In this document: positions 25,154 through 34,140 of the stretch, piece after piece
Layout: the number at the start of each line of letters is the position of its first letter
Position numbering within the stretch: the first letter of the stretch is position 1
Source of the DNA: Schaalia canis
Lineage (GTDB): Bacteria; Actinomycetota; Actinomycetes; Actinomycetales; Actinomycetaceae
Reading direction: 5' to 3'
NCBI RefSeq assembly: GCF_003858455.1
Contig: NZ_RQZF01000010.1
Span: 20,825-84,824, forward strand
Length of the DNA stretch: 64,000 nucleotides
Position numbers and translations under genes: made by a program
Notes under the pieces: generated by a model
What the model was told of the DNA's origin: nothing
Seen by the model: only the letters and a program-made list of their open reading frames with translations
The model's database searches: none

Positions 25154-26907
25154 GCGAAGAAATGAACACTGAAGTACACGCAGACGACCAGAACCCCCTG
25201 CTGCGCATTACCGACCTGGAAGTCACCTTCACGACCTCCACCGGTACCGTTCCCGCTGTTCGTGGAGCCAACCTGACCATCTACCCCGGTCAAACTGTTG
25301 CCATCGTGGGTGAGTCAGGATCCGGTAAGTCCACCACCGCAGCCGCCGTTATCGGACTCCTGCCCGGTACCGGTAAGGTCACTGGCGGCACCATTGAGTT
25401 TGATGGCCGTGACATTACCAACCTCAGTGACGATGAATGGGTTGCGCTTCGCGGCTCCGGCATTGGTCTGGTTCCTCAGGACCCCATGACCAACCTCAAC
25501 CCCGTGTTGCGTATCGGGCGTCAGGTGCAAGAAGCACTTGAAGCCAATAAAGCTCACGTTATTGAGGCTGCTGCTCAGCGCCCCGGTAAGTCAAACGCCA
25601 TTCAGGGCGACAAGATCGACATGCCCGCGCGTGTCAACGAACTCCTTGAAGAAGCGGGCCTGCCCGAGGCCGGTCGCCGCGCGAAGCAGTACCCCCACGA
25701 GTTCTCTGGCGGTATGCGTCAGCGTTCCTTGATCGCGATGGGTATGGCTGCTCGTCCGAAGCTCCTGATCGCTGACGAGCCGACCTCGGCCCTTGACGTG
25801 ACCGTTCAGCGTCGCATCCTCGATCACCTGGCTCAGCTCACCCAGGACCTCGGCACAGCAGTCTTGTTCATCACCCACGACCTGGGCCTTGCTGCTGAAC
25901 GCGCTGAACAGCTTGTCGTCATGCACCGTGGTCGCATCGTGGAGTCCGGCCCGGCACTGGAAATCCTCCAGCGCCCGCAGCACCCCTACACCAAGCGTCT
26001 GGTGTCGGCAGCGCCCTCGTTGGCTTCAGCTCGTATCGAGTCCGCCCACGCGCGCGGTATTGAGGTGACCGAGGAAGAACTCACGGGCTCGGGTGCAGGT
26101 GCGACCTCCACAGAGGAGATCATCCGCGTCGAAAACCTCACCAAGATCTTCGATATTCGCGGTCAAAAGGGTGAGGCAGCCAAACTGAAGGCTGTTGACG
26201 ACGTCTCCTTCACCCTGCGTAAGGGGACGACCCTGGCAGTGGTGGGTGAGTCCGGCTCGGGTAAGTCGACCGTCGCAAACATGATCCTTAACCTGCTTGA
26301 TCCGACTTCAGGCAAGGTGTACTTCAAGGGCCGCGACTGCTCGACGCTCAACGATCGTGAACTTTTCGAGCTGCGCCGTCACTTGCAGGTCGTGTTCCAG
26401 AACCCCTATGGGTCGCTTGATCCGATGTACTCCATCTTCCGTGTCATCGAAGAACCCCTGCGCGTTCACGGTATTGGCACGAAGAAGGAACGCGTTGCTC
26501 GCGTATCGGAGCTGCTTGACCTGGTGGCACTGCCGCGTTCGGTGATGCGCCGTTACCCCAATGAGCTTTCCGGTGGTCAGCGTCAGCGTGTTGCTGTGGC
26601 CCGCGCTCTTGCCCTCAACCCCGAGGTTGTTGTGCTGGACGAGGCCGTGTCCGCGCTGGATGTGCTCGTGCAGAATCAGATTCTGTACTTGCTCAATGAC
26701 CTGCAGGCTCAGCTTGGTCTGTCCTACCTGTTCATCACCCACGACCTGGCCGTTGTCCGTCAGATCGCTGATGACGTGGTTGTGATGGAGCATGGCAAGC
26801 TTGTTGAGCAGGGCACCTCTGATGAGCTCTTCGCAAACCCTGTTCAGGATTACACGCGAGAGCTGATCGAGGCAGTTCCTGGCCGATCTATTCAGCTCAA
26901 TCTCTGA
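25150..26907 (+). CDS. Fused peptide ABC transporter ATPase (OppD-OppF type)
   Basis: A 585-residue protein with two complete ABC domains in one chain, replacing separate OppD and OppF. Each domain has Walker A GESGSGKST (about residues 55 and 365). Signatures are FSGGMRQRS in the first and LSGGQRQRV in the second, and both have DE(P/A) Walker B segments. The oligopeptide-transporter C-terminal extension (HPYTKRLVSAAP) follows the first domain. Start GTG at 25150 overlaps the permease stop; an ATG four codons later is an alternative. A terminator follows. Confidence 0.94.
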   Translation: MSEEMNTEVHADDQNPLLRITDLEVTFTTSTGTVPAVRGANLTIYPGQTVAIVGESGSGKSTTAAAVIGLLPGTGKVTGGTIEFDGRDITNLSDDEWVALRGSGIGLVPQDPMTNLNPVLRIGRQVQEALEANKAHVIEAAAQRPGKSNAIQGDKIDMPARVNELLEEAGLPEAGRRAKQYPHEFSGGMRQRSLIAMGMAARPKLLIADEPTSALDVTVQRRILDHLAQLTQDLGTAVLFITHDLGLAAERAEQLVVMHRGRIVESGPALEILQRPQHPYTKRLVSAAPSLASARIESAHARGIEVTEEELTGSGAGATSTEEIIRVENLTKIFDIRGQKGEAAKLKAVDDVSFTLRKGTTLAVVGESGSGKSTVANMILNLLDPTSGKVYFKGRDCSTLNDRELFELRRHLQVVFQNPYGSLDPMYSIFRVIEEPLRVHGIGTKKERVARVSELLDLVALPRSVMRRYPNELSGGQRQRVAVARALALNPEVVVLDEAVSALDVLVQNQILYLLNDLQAQLGLSYLFITHDLAVVRQIADDVVVMEHGKLVEQGTSDELFANPVQDYTRELIEAVPGRSIQLNL

Positions 26908-26973
26908 CTGAACGCTTGCTCCCAAAGCGCATGGCATGCGGGAGCGAGGGGCTACTTGAGAAACATGTGAAGA

Positions 26974-27001
26974 GGGGCCGCACGCTGAGGCGTGCGGCCC
27001 C
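26974..27001. terminator. Terminator between the peptide importer and lacI-type gene
   Basis: GGGGCCGCACGC mirrored exactly across TGAG. It sits between convergent genes and could serve both strands. Confidence 0.8.
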
Positions 27002-27071
27002 TCCACACATTTTTGCCGCTGTGCCCTCGATCCACCCCTGTGGGGTTTTGGTGGCGTATCGGGCGTTCGGT

Positions 27072-28127
27072 CTAATTCGGAAGAGCCGTAATAGGAAGGG
27101 CGCCTGGCTGGCTGGGCGGGTACAGGCGCGTCGTCGACTCACGGACGATAAGTTCCCCCTTGAAAGTCGTGCGCGTGTAGGTGTTAGTTTGCTTCTTGAG
27201 AAGGATTTGGACAGCCGTTCGCGCAATCTGCATGAGCGGTTGACGAATGGTGGTCAGACTAGGCGTTGAGAGGGCGGCAAACTGAATATCATCAAAGCCA
27301 GTGACCAAGAGGTCGTCGGGTACGCGGATGCCACGCTTGCGTAACTCAGCAATGACCCCCAGGGCCAAAAGATCATTGAGGCACACGATGGCGTCAGGTA
27401 GTGGCCCTTGGGAGCGCAGCGCACGTGCGGCCTCAATGCCCCCTTCAATGGACTGGCATCCTTCGAAAATGCGGTTTTCTTGGAGGTCCATGCCGAGTTT
27501 GCTTGCTGCATGTAAAGCCTCGTGAACGCGGGCAATGGAGGACAGGTTGGCGCCGGTATTCGTGACCAGTGCGAGGGTCTTGACCCCTTGGGTATGGAGG
27601 TGATCCATAATCATCGTGATGCTCGCGCGATCATCTACCCCAATACTAGGGATGCCAATATTTGGGCAGGGGCGATCGAGTTGAACAATCGGCAGAGATA
27701 AAGAAGCGTGCTCAATCGCAGGAGCACTGGAAATCTCATGACAGGGCACGATGATGAGGCCGTCAACAGAGCCCGAGGAGAAAGCACGGATGTGTTGATC
27801 TTCCACGGTGTGTGAGTCGCGCGAGTTGGAAAGATGGAGGGCCATTTGCTCATCAGCAAGACAGCTTTCCACGTGCGCGACGAGTTCCATAAAGAATGGA
27901 TTCATGATCGAGGGGACAACCATTCCGATGGATGCCGTCGATGACATTCGCAGAGAACGAGCGATGGGATTCGCGCGATAACCCATGCGCTGCGCAACAA
28001 GGCGTACACGTTCTCGTGTTTCAGGGCTGATCAAATGGGAATCAAATCCAAGTGCGCGTGACGCTGTTGAAGCAGAAACACCTGCTTCTTCGGCGACATC
28101 GGCCAAACGCACGCGCTTGCGAGTCAT
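27072..28127 (-). CDS. LacI-family transcriptional regulator
   Basis: DNA-binding repressor of 351 residues. Residues 5-25 form the helix-turn-helix (RLADVAEEAGVSASTASRAL), followed by the hinge helix and a periplasmic-binding-like effector domain starting ASIGMVVPSIMNPFF. The ATG at 28127 places the HTH at the N-terminus; a longer in-frame reading has no support. It is convergent with the peptide importer and upstream of nothing obvious on its own strand, so the target is unclear. LacI proteins usually respond to sugars or nucleosides; the ribose-type importer at 478-3185 and the purine permease next door are candidates. Confidence 0.9.
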   Translation of the reverse strand: MTRKRVRLADVAEEAGVSASTASRALGFDSHLISPETRERVRLVAQRMGYRANPIARSLRMSSTASIGMVVPSIMNPFFMELVAHVESCLADEQMALHLSNSRDSHTVEDQHIRAFSSGSVDGLIIVPCHEISSAPAIEHASLSLPIVQLDRPCPNIGIPSIGVDDRASITMIMDHLHTQGVKTLALVTNTGANLSSIARVHEALHAASKLGMDLQENRIFEGCQSIEGGIEAARALRSQGPLPDAIVCLNDLLALGVIAELRKRGIRVPDDLLVTGFDDIQFAALSTPSLTTIRQPLMQIARTAVQILLKKQTNTYTRTTFKGELIVRESTTRLYPPSQPGALPITALPN

Positions 28128-28320
28128 CAATTTCTCCCGGATTGTCCAAAAGTGAAGGGGAGGTGAAAGTTGTGGCCGCTCTGAAATGTGTGGGCCGGTG
28201 AACAGCACTTTCCCTTAAGGGGAGAGTCTAATCATTTTCCTCTCGGGAATGATGGAAATCGAAGGAGTGTGACAAGATCTTTATCAAAAGTAGGGGCGCG
28301 AAATTGTATAGCAATAAAAC

Positions 28321-28355
28321 TGTGCCCGCGAAAGAAAATATCTTTCGCGGGCACA
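28321..28355 (-). terminator. Terminator of the purine permease gene
   Basis: Perfect 15-bp stem TGTGCCCGCGAAAGA with its complement across a 5-base loop. On the minus strand it is followed by GTTTTATTG. Confidence 0.85.
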
Positions 28356-28385
28356 GGATGTGAAGGTTCGCAGGAACGCTAAAAA

Positions 28386-30347
28386 CTAATCCAACTGGTC
28401 GAATTTACGAATCCAAGCAGTGCGAATCGGATTAGCATCAGCCACCAGCATATTGAAACGCTCGTCAGCAATATCCAGCACTTCACCCAGGGCCACCCGA
28501 GCCTCGCGCGCAGACGAAGAATCAACGCGTCGCCACGCCTGGTAGACAAGCTGCTCATGGCCGGTCAGATTCGTGACACACATGACCAGGGGGCGTCCAA
28601 ACTTCTGCCGGTAAGCCTGGCCCACAGCCTCCAGAGCTTCACGTTCCTCGGCTGACATATCACCGGCAGCAAGGGAAGCAATGTCAAGGTTGGCTTGCGG
28701 ATCCTCACTGCCATGCGTCACGAGCTCAACAATATCCACGTAATTGCCAATCAGGCTCTCTTGCAGGCTGGGGGATGCAGCAAGGACTGCCTCGTGGAAG
28801 GCTTGACGCAGATCCGTAGTGGAGGCAAAGGGGCGGTGCAGCCAGGCGTTTTCCACCGGCCAGGTATCTCCGGCAAACATGCCACCGAAGGTCGTGACAA
28901 AATCCTCGCGGGACATGGCGTTGATCTGCTCAAGATCAACAGGCTTACCGTCCAAGACGGCCACATCCTCGCCCTTTTGGCGGCCAATGTGGAAAAAGAC
29001 GATATTCAGGATGATGGCAATGGTGGCACCCATAGTCACACCCGAACCAAAGAACACCTGTGCCCAGGAAGGAACCATTGAACCCAGTTCGGGGCGCAGA
29101 GTCACCAAGAGGGCCAAGCCAATAGAGGTTGACACAATGGCGGCGTTGCGATTGTCGTGAAGATCGACCTTGCTCAGCGTTTGAATACCGACAACAGCAA
29201 CAGAAGCAAACATTGCCAATGAAGCACCACCAAGCACGGGGCCGGGGATTGATGCGACAATAGCACCAGCCTTGGGTAGGAGGCCCAGGACAATCATGAT
29301 GGCGCCCGCCATCGTGATGACCCACCGTGATTTCACGCCAGAGAGGCGCACGAGGCCAACGTTCTGGGCGAAGCAGGTGTAGGGGAAGGAGTTAAGCACG
29401 CCGCCAAGAGCAGTGGAGAGACCATCGGCACGCAGAGCGTTGGCGATGTGCTGAGGTGTAATGCGGCGGCCCACGATCTCTCCTGTTGCAAAGACATCGC
29501 CGGTTGTTTCCACAGCAGTAATCGCCATGACAATGACCATCGACAAAATTGCGGTGGCAGAAAAAGCCGGCCAACCAAAGAAGAATGGCGTGGTCAGGCC
29601 GAAAGCTGCGGCCTCGCCCACGCCAGCGAAGGAAGCATCACCGAGCATCCAGGCAACGAAGGTGCCGATAATCAGACCCACCAGAACGGAGATCGTTGCC
29701 ATGAAGCCCTTAAAGATGCGTTGTATGAGCACAATAAGAGCCAGTGTGCCCAAGGCGTAAGTCAGACCCTTAAGGGTGCCAGCGGCGGCGGCCTCGGCAT
29801 TCGCAGCGTCACTGCCCCAACGGACGATATCCATGGCAGAGACGGCCAGCAGAGTGGTTCCCATGATGGTCAGCAGAGTGCCGGTGACAACGGGAGGGAA
29901 GAAACGCAGAAGCTTGGCGAAGTAGGGGGCCGCAAAGAAGGTCAACAGCCCGGCGACAATGATCGCACCATACATGGTGGCAAGACCTTCAACACCTCCA
30001 CCCGCAGAAAGGCCAATGGCGATCAGTGGAGAGACAGCGGTGAAGGTCACGCCTTGGAGCAGTGGTAGGCGCACGCCGATCTTCGAACCCAGGCCAGCCG
30101 ATTGGATGATAGAGGCGATACCGCAAGTGAAGAGGTCAGCGTTAATAAGGTGGATCGTGGTTTCAGCATCAAGACCAAGGCCAGAGGCAATGACAAGAGG
30201 AACAACGACGGCGCCCGCGTAGAACGCAAGGACGTGTTGGATGCCAAGGACGGTGAGCTTGGCAACGGGAGGAACGGCGTCAACAGGGTCTTGAACCGTG
30301 GGGGAGGAGGGGGTGGGGTGAGTGCTTTGGCCGGTAGCGAAAGCCAT
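28386..30347 (-). CDS. NCS2 purine (urate/xanthine) permease fused to an OHCU-decarboxylase-like domain
   Basis: A 653-residue fusion. Residues about 25-450 are a nucleobase:cation symporter-2 permease with roughly fourteen helices and family motifs QHVLAFYAGAVVVPL near the start and the TM10 region AVETTGDVFATGEI. Residues about 470-640 resemble 2-oxo-4-hydroxy-4-carboxy-5-ureidoimidazoline decarboxylase, the last enzyme of urate to allantoin conversion: INAMSREDF, W...HRPFAS, QAYRQKFGRPLVM. The usual HP-(I/L)-G active-site motif is not evident, so activity is uncertain. Start ATG at 30347 has GGAGAG upstream. Uptake coupled to urate breakdown is implied; no uricase gene lies in the window. 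Confidence 0.85.
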   Translation of the reverse strand: MAFATGQSTHPTPSSPTVQDPVDAVPPVAKLTVLGIQHVLAFYAGAVVVPLVIASGLGLDAETTIHLINADLFTCGIASIIQSAGLGSKIGVRLPLLQGVTFTAVSPLIAIGLSAGGGVEGLATMYGAIIVAGLLTFFAAPYFAKLLRFFPPVVTGTLLTIMGTTLLAVSAMDIVRWGSDAANAEAAAAGTLKGLTYALGTLALIVLIQRIFKGFMATISVLVGLIIGTFVAWMLGDASFAGVGEAAAFGLTTPFFFGWPAFSATAILSMVIVMAITAVETTGDVFATGEIVGRRITPQHIANALRADGLSTALGGVLNSFPYTCFAQNVGLVRLSGVKSRWVITMAGAIMIVLGLLPKAGAIVASIPGPVLGGASLAMFASVAVVGIQTLSKVDLHDNRNAAIVSTSIGLALLVTLRPELGSMVPSWAQVFFGSGVTMGATIAIILNIVFFHIGRQKGEDVAVLDGKPVDLEQINAMSREDFVTTFGGMFAGDTWPVENAWLHRPFASTTDLRQAFHEAVLAASPSLQESLIGNYVDIVELVTHGSEDPQANLDIASLAAGDMSAEEREALEAVGQAYRQKFGRPLVMCVTNLTGHEQLVYQAWRRVDSSSAREARVALGEVLDIADERFNMLVADANPIRTAWIRKFDQLD

Positions 30348-30810
30348 ACGTCTCTCCAAAGTGAAAGAAGGGATGGATGCCCCTCTATCTTCCTCTTTTG
30401 GGGTGGCGAGGAATAGTCCTGCCCACCCTGTAAAACGCCGCTGTTCGCCAGATGGTATGTCACAGTTTGGTTACGTTTCCCCAAAGAACAAAATGTGGGC
30501 CATCTCCTACATATGATGAAAAGCGAGCCGCATTACTGCAACGGACCGTTCGTTATCAATGGAGCTGACGGGCACAGTCCGGCCCGGCCCTGTACGCACC
30601 ATACAGGGCCGGGGCTCCCCCAAACATGAGGCCACAACGCAGGGAGCGCCTCGCCTCGTTTGTCATCCCCGCTGTTTCCAGCCAATTTCGGCCGCTCCAC
30701 AGGGTGAAGAACGCTCCCCGTGCGATACTGTCACAAGGTACTTTCGCGCGCAGTCACCGCTGACTTACGCGGCAAACCCAGACGAGACGCCCCGACGATA
30801 GGGAACCACC
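30348..30810. other. Divergent intergenic region, no gene seen
   Basis: 463 bases between the purine permease (minus) and aldo/keto reductase (plus). It holds both promoters and a structured element at 30561-30618. No open frame in it looks coding. Confidence 0.5.
30561..30618 (+). promoter_or_regulatory. Hairpin with outer helix upstream of the aldo/keto reductase gene
   Basis: Inner stem CCCGGCCCTGTA / TACAGGGCCGGG with a 7-base loop (30583-30613), enclosed by GGAGC (30561-30565) and GCTCC (30614-30618) with an internal bulge on one side. Position between divergent genes argues against a plain terminator; an RNA leader element or a terminator for readthrough from the left are both possible. 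Confidence 0.4.
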
Positions 30811-31878
30811 ATGGATCATGCACACAACCTCGGCACCCCCGTTGCTCCACAGCAAATCGACCACCCGTGGCTAGCCGCTCCCGAACGCTACGAGGCCGCA
30901 GGCGCCCACTACCGGCGCTGTGGGCGCTCTGGCCTTGACCTGCCAGTCCTCAGCCTGGGCCTGTGGCAGCACTTCGGCGGCGATACCCCCATGAACCGTC
31001 AACGCGACATCCTGCGCACCGCCTTCGATCTAGGGATCACGCAATTCGACCTCGCCAACAACTACGGCGTGCCCTACGGCTCAGCAGAAACAAATTTCGG
31101 CGTGCACTTCGCCCACGACTTCCGCCCCTACCGTGACGAACTCGTCATCACCACCAAAGCAGGCTACGACATGTGGCCGGGCCCCTACGGGCAAGGCGGC
31201 GGCGGACGCAAATATGTCCTCAACTCCCTTGACCAGTCGCTCACCCGCATGGGCCTCGACTATGTCGACATCTTCTATAGCCACCGTTTCGACCCCACCA
31301 CGCCAGTAGAAGAAACCATCCTGGCCCTTGATCAGGCCGTGCGATCAGGTAAGGCCCTCTATGCGGGAATTTCCTCCTATGACGTTGAACAAACCCGCGA
31401 GGCTGTGCGTATCGCCCGAGAGATCCGCCTGCCCCTGGTTGTCCATCAGCCGATCTACAACATGCTCAACCGCGGCATTGAAAACGGGCTGACGGATGTG
31501 TGCGAGGAACTTGGCCTTGGCCTTGCGGTGTTCTCGCCACTGGCCCAAGGGCTTCTGACCAACAAGTACCTTGGTGAGGAACGTATTCCTGAAGGATCGC
31601 GTATGCGACAGCAGCGTTTCCTCACTCCCGATGTGCTCACTGATGATCGCCTCGCCCACTTGCGGGCGCTGGCTGCTCTTGCCGCCGAACGAGGCCAGTC
31701 TCTCGCGCAAATGGCCCTGGCGTGGCTCCTGCGGGATCCACGTATCACGACCGTCCTGGTGGGAGCATCCTCTGTGGCACAAATTCGTGACTCGGTCGGG
31801 GCAATCGGAACCTGGAACTTCAGCGACGAGGAACTTGCCATTATTGACGAACACACGAAGGCAGCAAGCCTCGTGTAG
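30811..31878 (+). CDS. Aldo/keto reductase, YghZ (glyceraldehyde 3-phosphate reductase) type
   Basis: Cytoplasmic NADPH-dependent oxidoreductase of 355 residues. The N-terminal 35 residues precede the barrel, which starts YRRCGRSGLDLPVLSLGLW. The catalytic tetrad is visible as Asp and Tyr in DLANNYG, Lys in TTKAGYD and His in YSHRFD. The insertion GPYGQGGGGRKYVL after the Lys is typical of the YghZ/potassium-channel-beta-like subgroup that reduces L-glyceraldehyde 3-phosphate and methylglyoxal. AGGGA precedes the ATG. Probably a detoxification enzyme. Confidence 0.9.
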   Translation: MDHAHNLGTPVAPQQIDHPWLAAPERYEAAGAHYRRCGRSGLDLPVLSLGLWQHFGGDTPMNRQRDILRTAFDLGITQFDLANNYGVPYGSAETNFGVHFAHDFRPYRDELVITTKAGYDMWPGPYGQGGGGRKYVLNSLDQSLTRMGLDYVDIFYSHRFDPTTPVEETILALDQAVRSGKALYAGISSYDVEQTREAVRIAREIRLPLVVHQPIYNMLNRGIENGLTDVCEELGLGLAVFSPLAQGLLTNKYLGEERIPEGSRMRQQRFLTPDVLTDDRLAHLRALAALAAERGQSLAQMALAWLLRDPRITTVLVGASSVAQIRDSVGAIGTWNFSDEELAIIDEHTKAASLV

Positions 31879-32068
31879 GTGCCTTTGCCCCTCTCACCCG
31901 GGTGGGAGTCTTAGGGCTGCGTATCCGGGGTGTTTGAGAGGGTGTGCGGGTGAGCCTCGATTCGCGTCGAAATGGCGCCGACCGGCGCAAGTGTGACCCA
32001 TCGCCCACTCAACGGATTTGTGTCTGAGGCTGAACGTGCTTTAGAGTATTTCTCAGCCAAACGGCACT

Positions 32069-32141
32069 GCGCTCGTAGCTCAATGGATAGAGCATCTGAC
32101 TACGGATCAGAAGGTTGGGGGTTCGAGTCCCTTCGAGCGCG
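32069..32141 (+). tRNA. tRNA-Arg (anticodon ACG)
   Basis: Seventy-three bases with acceptor GCGCTCG/CGAGCGC, D arm TAGCTCAATGGATAGAGCA, anticodon stem TCTGA-CTACGGA-TCAGA and T arm GGGTTCGAGTCCC. CCA is not encoded. A34 of this tRNA is the standard substrate of TadA, whose gene is at 39977-40756. Confidence 0.96.
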
Positions 32142-32311
32142 CAGCGGCCCCCGTCGGTGTGATCCACTGGCGGGGGTTCAGCGTATCTGTTGCCATCTCT
32201 CGACGATACCCGCCCGTGCGGCGATCGTCGAATCATGCCAACGCTCCGCCCAGCAGGCGCAAGGAAGATCATGCGAACAACGGCCGTTCGTCAATCTCAA
32301 AGGAGGCCCCG

Positions 32312-32689
32312 ATGGATCTATGGGCAAAGCTCTTAGGATTTGAACCTCCTGAAGTGACCGTCCTTGAGGGCGAATACTGGATTGATGTGCCTGTCTCACC
32401 CAAGTTAGATCGCGCCCTGTCAAAGCGCGCAGCAAAAGAAGGGTGGGATCTGACTGATCCGGTGGATTTCCACGCCTTGCTTTTGGCCCGAAAGGCAAGC
32501 CTTTCTTCGGTCACTGAGGATGCCCTGGATGTTGACGTCTGTGGCGTGACGGCGCTTCACATCTGTGGTGCGGATGCCGCAGCAACTCTGGCGCGAATGC
32601 GGGCGGGAAAATCCGCTGTGGTGGCCAGCCGTGCGCGCGCACATCAAACAGATGCCGGAAGCTGGCAGGTGGAAGTCAGTATCCTCTGA
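32312..32689 (+). CDS. Unknown 125-residue protein
   Basis: Not recognised. Begins MDLWAKLLGFEPPEVTVLEG and has no signal peptide or membrane span. The start has an excellent AAAGGAGG 5 bases upstream. The middle (ADAAATLARMRAGKSAVVAS) is predicted helical, and the C-terminus WQVEVSIL looks like a beta strand. It lies alone between tRNA-Arg and a tandem-repeat tract, so context gives no clue. Confidence 0.65.
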   Translation: MDLWAKLLGFEPPEVTVLEGEYWIDVPVSPKLDRALSKRAAKEGWDLTDPVDFHALLLARKASLSSVTEDALDVDVCGVTALHICGADAAATLARMRAGKSAVVASRARAHQTDAGSWQVEVSIL

Positions 32690-32724
32690 CTCTGTCAGGA
32701 GTCCCCTGAAAGGGGGGCTGATTT

Positions 32725-32828
32725 GTACGTCTTGGCGCTACATGTACGTGGTATGCCATGTACATAAGGCGCTAAGCCGTACACAAGGCACTGAACTGTA
32801 CATAAGGCGCTGAGCCGCACACAACCTC
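32725..32828. repeat. GTAC-led tandem repeats, unit about 19 bp
   Basis: Units start at 32725, 32744 (16 bp), 32760, 32779, 32798 and a partial at 32817. The best-conserved unit is GTACATAAGGCGCTAAGCC; the copy at 32798 differs from it by one base. They fill most of the gap between two convergent genes. Confidence 0.8.
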
Positions 32829-32839
32829 ACGCTCGGGGC

Positions 32840-33820
32840 TCACAACTGCGGCGGATGTACCACCCACGGCTGCGTGCCCAGCCCGCGCAGGGCGTCAAGT
32901 GGTAAAGCTTCCCGCAGGTCAGCAGCGCAGCGCGCCCCCTCGACACCCAGGGAACGTCCAATCCATTCAAGCACGTCAGCAGTTGACCACCCCAAAGCGT
33001 GAAGATCGGGCAGGGTCACCGCTCCGTCACGTTTAGCTAGGCGTGCCCCCGTTGGGGACAGCGCCAGAGGCACATGTACGTAGGTGGGTTCGCTGACTTC
33101 TAGCAACGAAGCTAAAGCAGCCTGCGCGGGAGCCTGCGACAGCAGATCGTCCCCGCGCGTCACCTGATCAACACCCTGAAAGGCATCATCAACGACAACC
33201 GCCAGATTATAGGCAGGGACGCCATCATTGCGGCGCACCACGAAGTGGTCAACCGGGCCGGTGTAGCGTCCGTGCAATTCGTCGGTGACAGTCCAGGACG
33301 AGGCGGGCGCTCGCAGCCGCAGGGCTGGAATCCTCCCCGCGCTGGCGAATGCTTCGCGCCGAGCTGTGCGCTCAGCCTTGCTCAGGTGCAAGCAGGTGCC
33401 CGGATAGTGGCCTGGGGGCACATGCGGGGCTGAGGCCGCCTCGCGAATATCTTTACGTGAACAGAAACACTCAAAGAGGTGCCCGCCTTCGCGAAGCTGA
33501 TTAAGGGCGGCTTCGTGGGCATCGGTGCGGGTGGTTTGGATCAGAACTTCGCCGTCCCACTCAAGTCCAATCTCAGCAAGGTCCTCAAGCTGGCGTTCCG
33601 TCGAACCTGCCCGCACGCGGTCAATGTCTTCCACGCGCAGCAGGAAGCGCCGCCCACTCTGGCGTGCCCACAGCCACGCAAGCAGCGCAGTGCGGAGATT
33701 CCCGACATGTAGATCACCCGTAGGGGAAGGGGCAAAACGGCCAGCTCCTGCGTGAGCAGCCTCAAAGGGAAGAGGTGCAGTTGTCGGCAATGGCGGCTGT
33801 GCGGAGGATGCGGTGCTCAC
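32840..33820 (-). CDS. gluQ: Glutamyl-Q tRNA(Asp) synthetase
   Basis: A 326-residue truncated GluRS paralogue lacking the anticodon-binding domain; it glutamylates queuosine in tRNA-Asp. It has the class I HIGH motif as HVGN within RFAPSPTGDLHVGN, a zinc site in CFCSRKD...HYPGTC, and the KMSKS counterpart LAKRDG. An N-terminal extension of about 26 residues precedes the catalytic core. GTG start at 33820 overlaps the stop of the upstream thiamine-binding gene as GTGA. The substrate tRNA-Asp is encoded at 47318-47391. Confidence 0.93.
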   Translation of the reverse strand: MSTASSAQPPLPTTAPLPFEAAHAGAGRFAPSPTGDLHVGNLRTALLAWLWARQSGRRFLLRVEDIDRVRAGSTERQLEDLAEIGLEWDGEVLIQTTRTDAHEAALNQLREGGHLFECFCSRKDIREAASAPHVPPGHYPGTCLHLSKAERTARREAFASAGRIPALRLRAPASSWTVTDELHGRYTGPVDHFVVRRNDGVPAYNLAVVVDDAFQGVDQVTRGDDLLSQAPAQAALASLLEVSEPTYVHVPLALSPTGARLAKRDGAVTLPDLHALGWSTADVLEWIGRSLGVEGARCAADLREALPLDALRGLGTQPWVVHPPQL

Positions 33821-34128
33821 TGGTCCATCTGCTCAAGGGCAGAGTTGAGGCGTTCCACCTTCGCTGTCATCTCTCCGGTGAAGCCTGGACGCAGGTCAGC
33901 CTTGAGCACGAGCGACACACGAGGCGACACTTCGGCTACAGCGGCACAGGCTGCCTTAATGACGGGCATGACCTCGTCCCATTCGCCTTCAATGGTGGTG
34001 AACATTGAGGAAGTCTCATTGGGAAGTCCTGACTTGCGGACAATATCAACAGCGCGGGCTACGGCTTCGGTGACAGACCCATCTTCGTGGGGAGTGGTCA
34101 TGGGGGCAACAGAGAATGCAAACAACAT
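33817..34128 (-). CDS. MTH1187/YqgV-type thiamine-binding protein
   Basis: A 103-residue small alpha/beta protein. It starts MLFAFSVAPM and contains SSMFTTIEGEWDEVM, which matches the family core. Homologues bind thiamine or hydroxymethylpyrimidine. The ATG at 34128 has no Shine-Dalgarno, but TACTCT ends 6 bases before it, suggesting a leaderless transcript. Coupled to gluQ by overlapping stop/start. Confidence 0.8.
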   Translation of the reverse strand: MLFAFSVAPMTTPHEDGSVTEAVARAVDIVRKSGLPNETSSMFTTIEGEWDEVMPVIKAACAAVAEVSPRVSLVLKADLRPGFTGEMTAKVERLNSALEQMDQ

Positions 34129-34134
34129 ACTGTC

Positions 34135-34140
34135 AGAGTA
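34135..34140 (-). promoter_or_regulatory. Candidate -10 element of a leaderless promoter
   Basis: TACTCT on the minus strand, 6 bases before the ATG of the thiamine-binding gene. Confidence 0.45.

Noticed and set aside
32725..32828. Possible CRISPR array
   Set aside because: Units of about 19 bp abut each other with no spacers, and no cas gene is visible.
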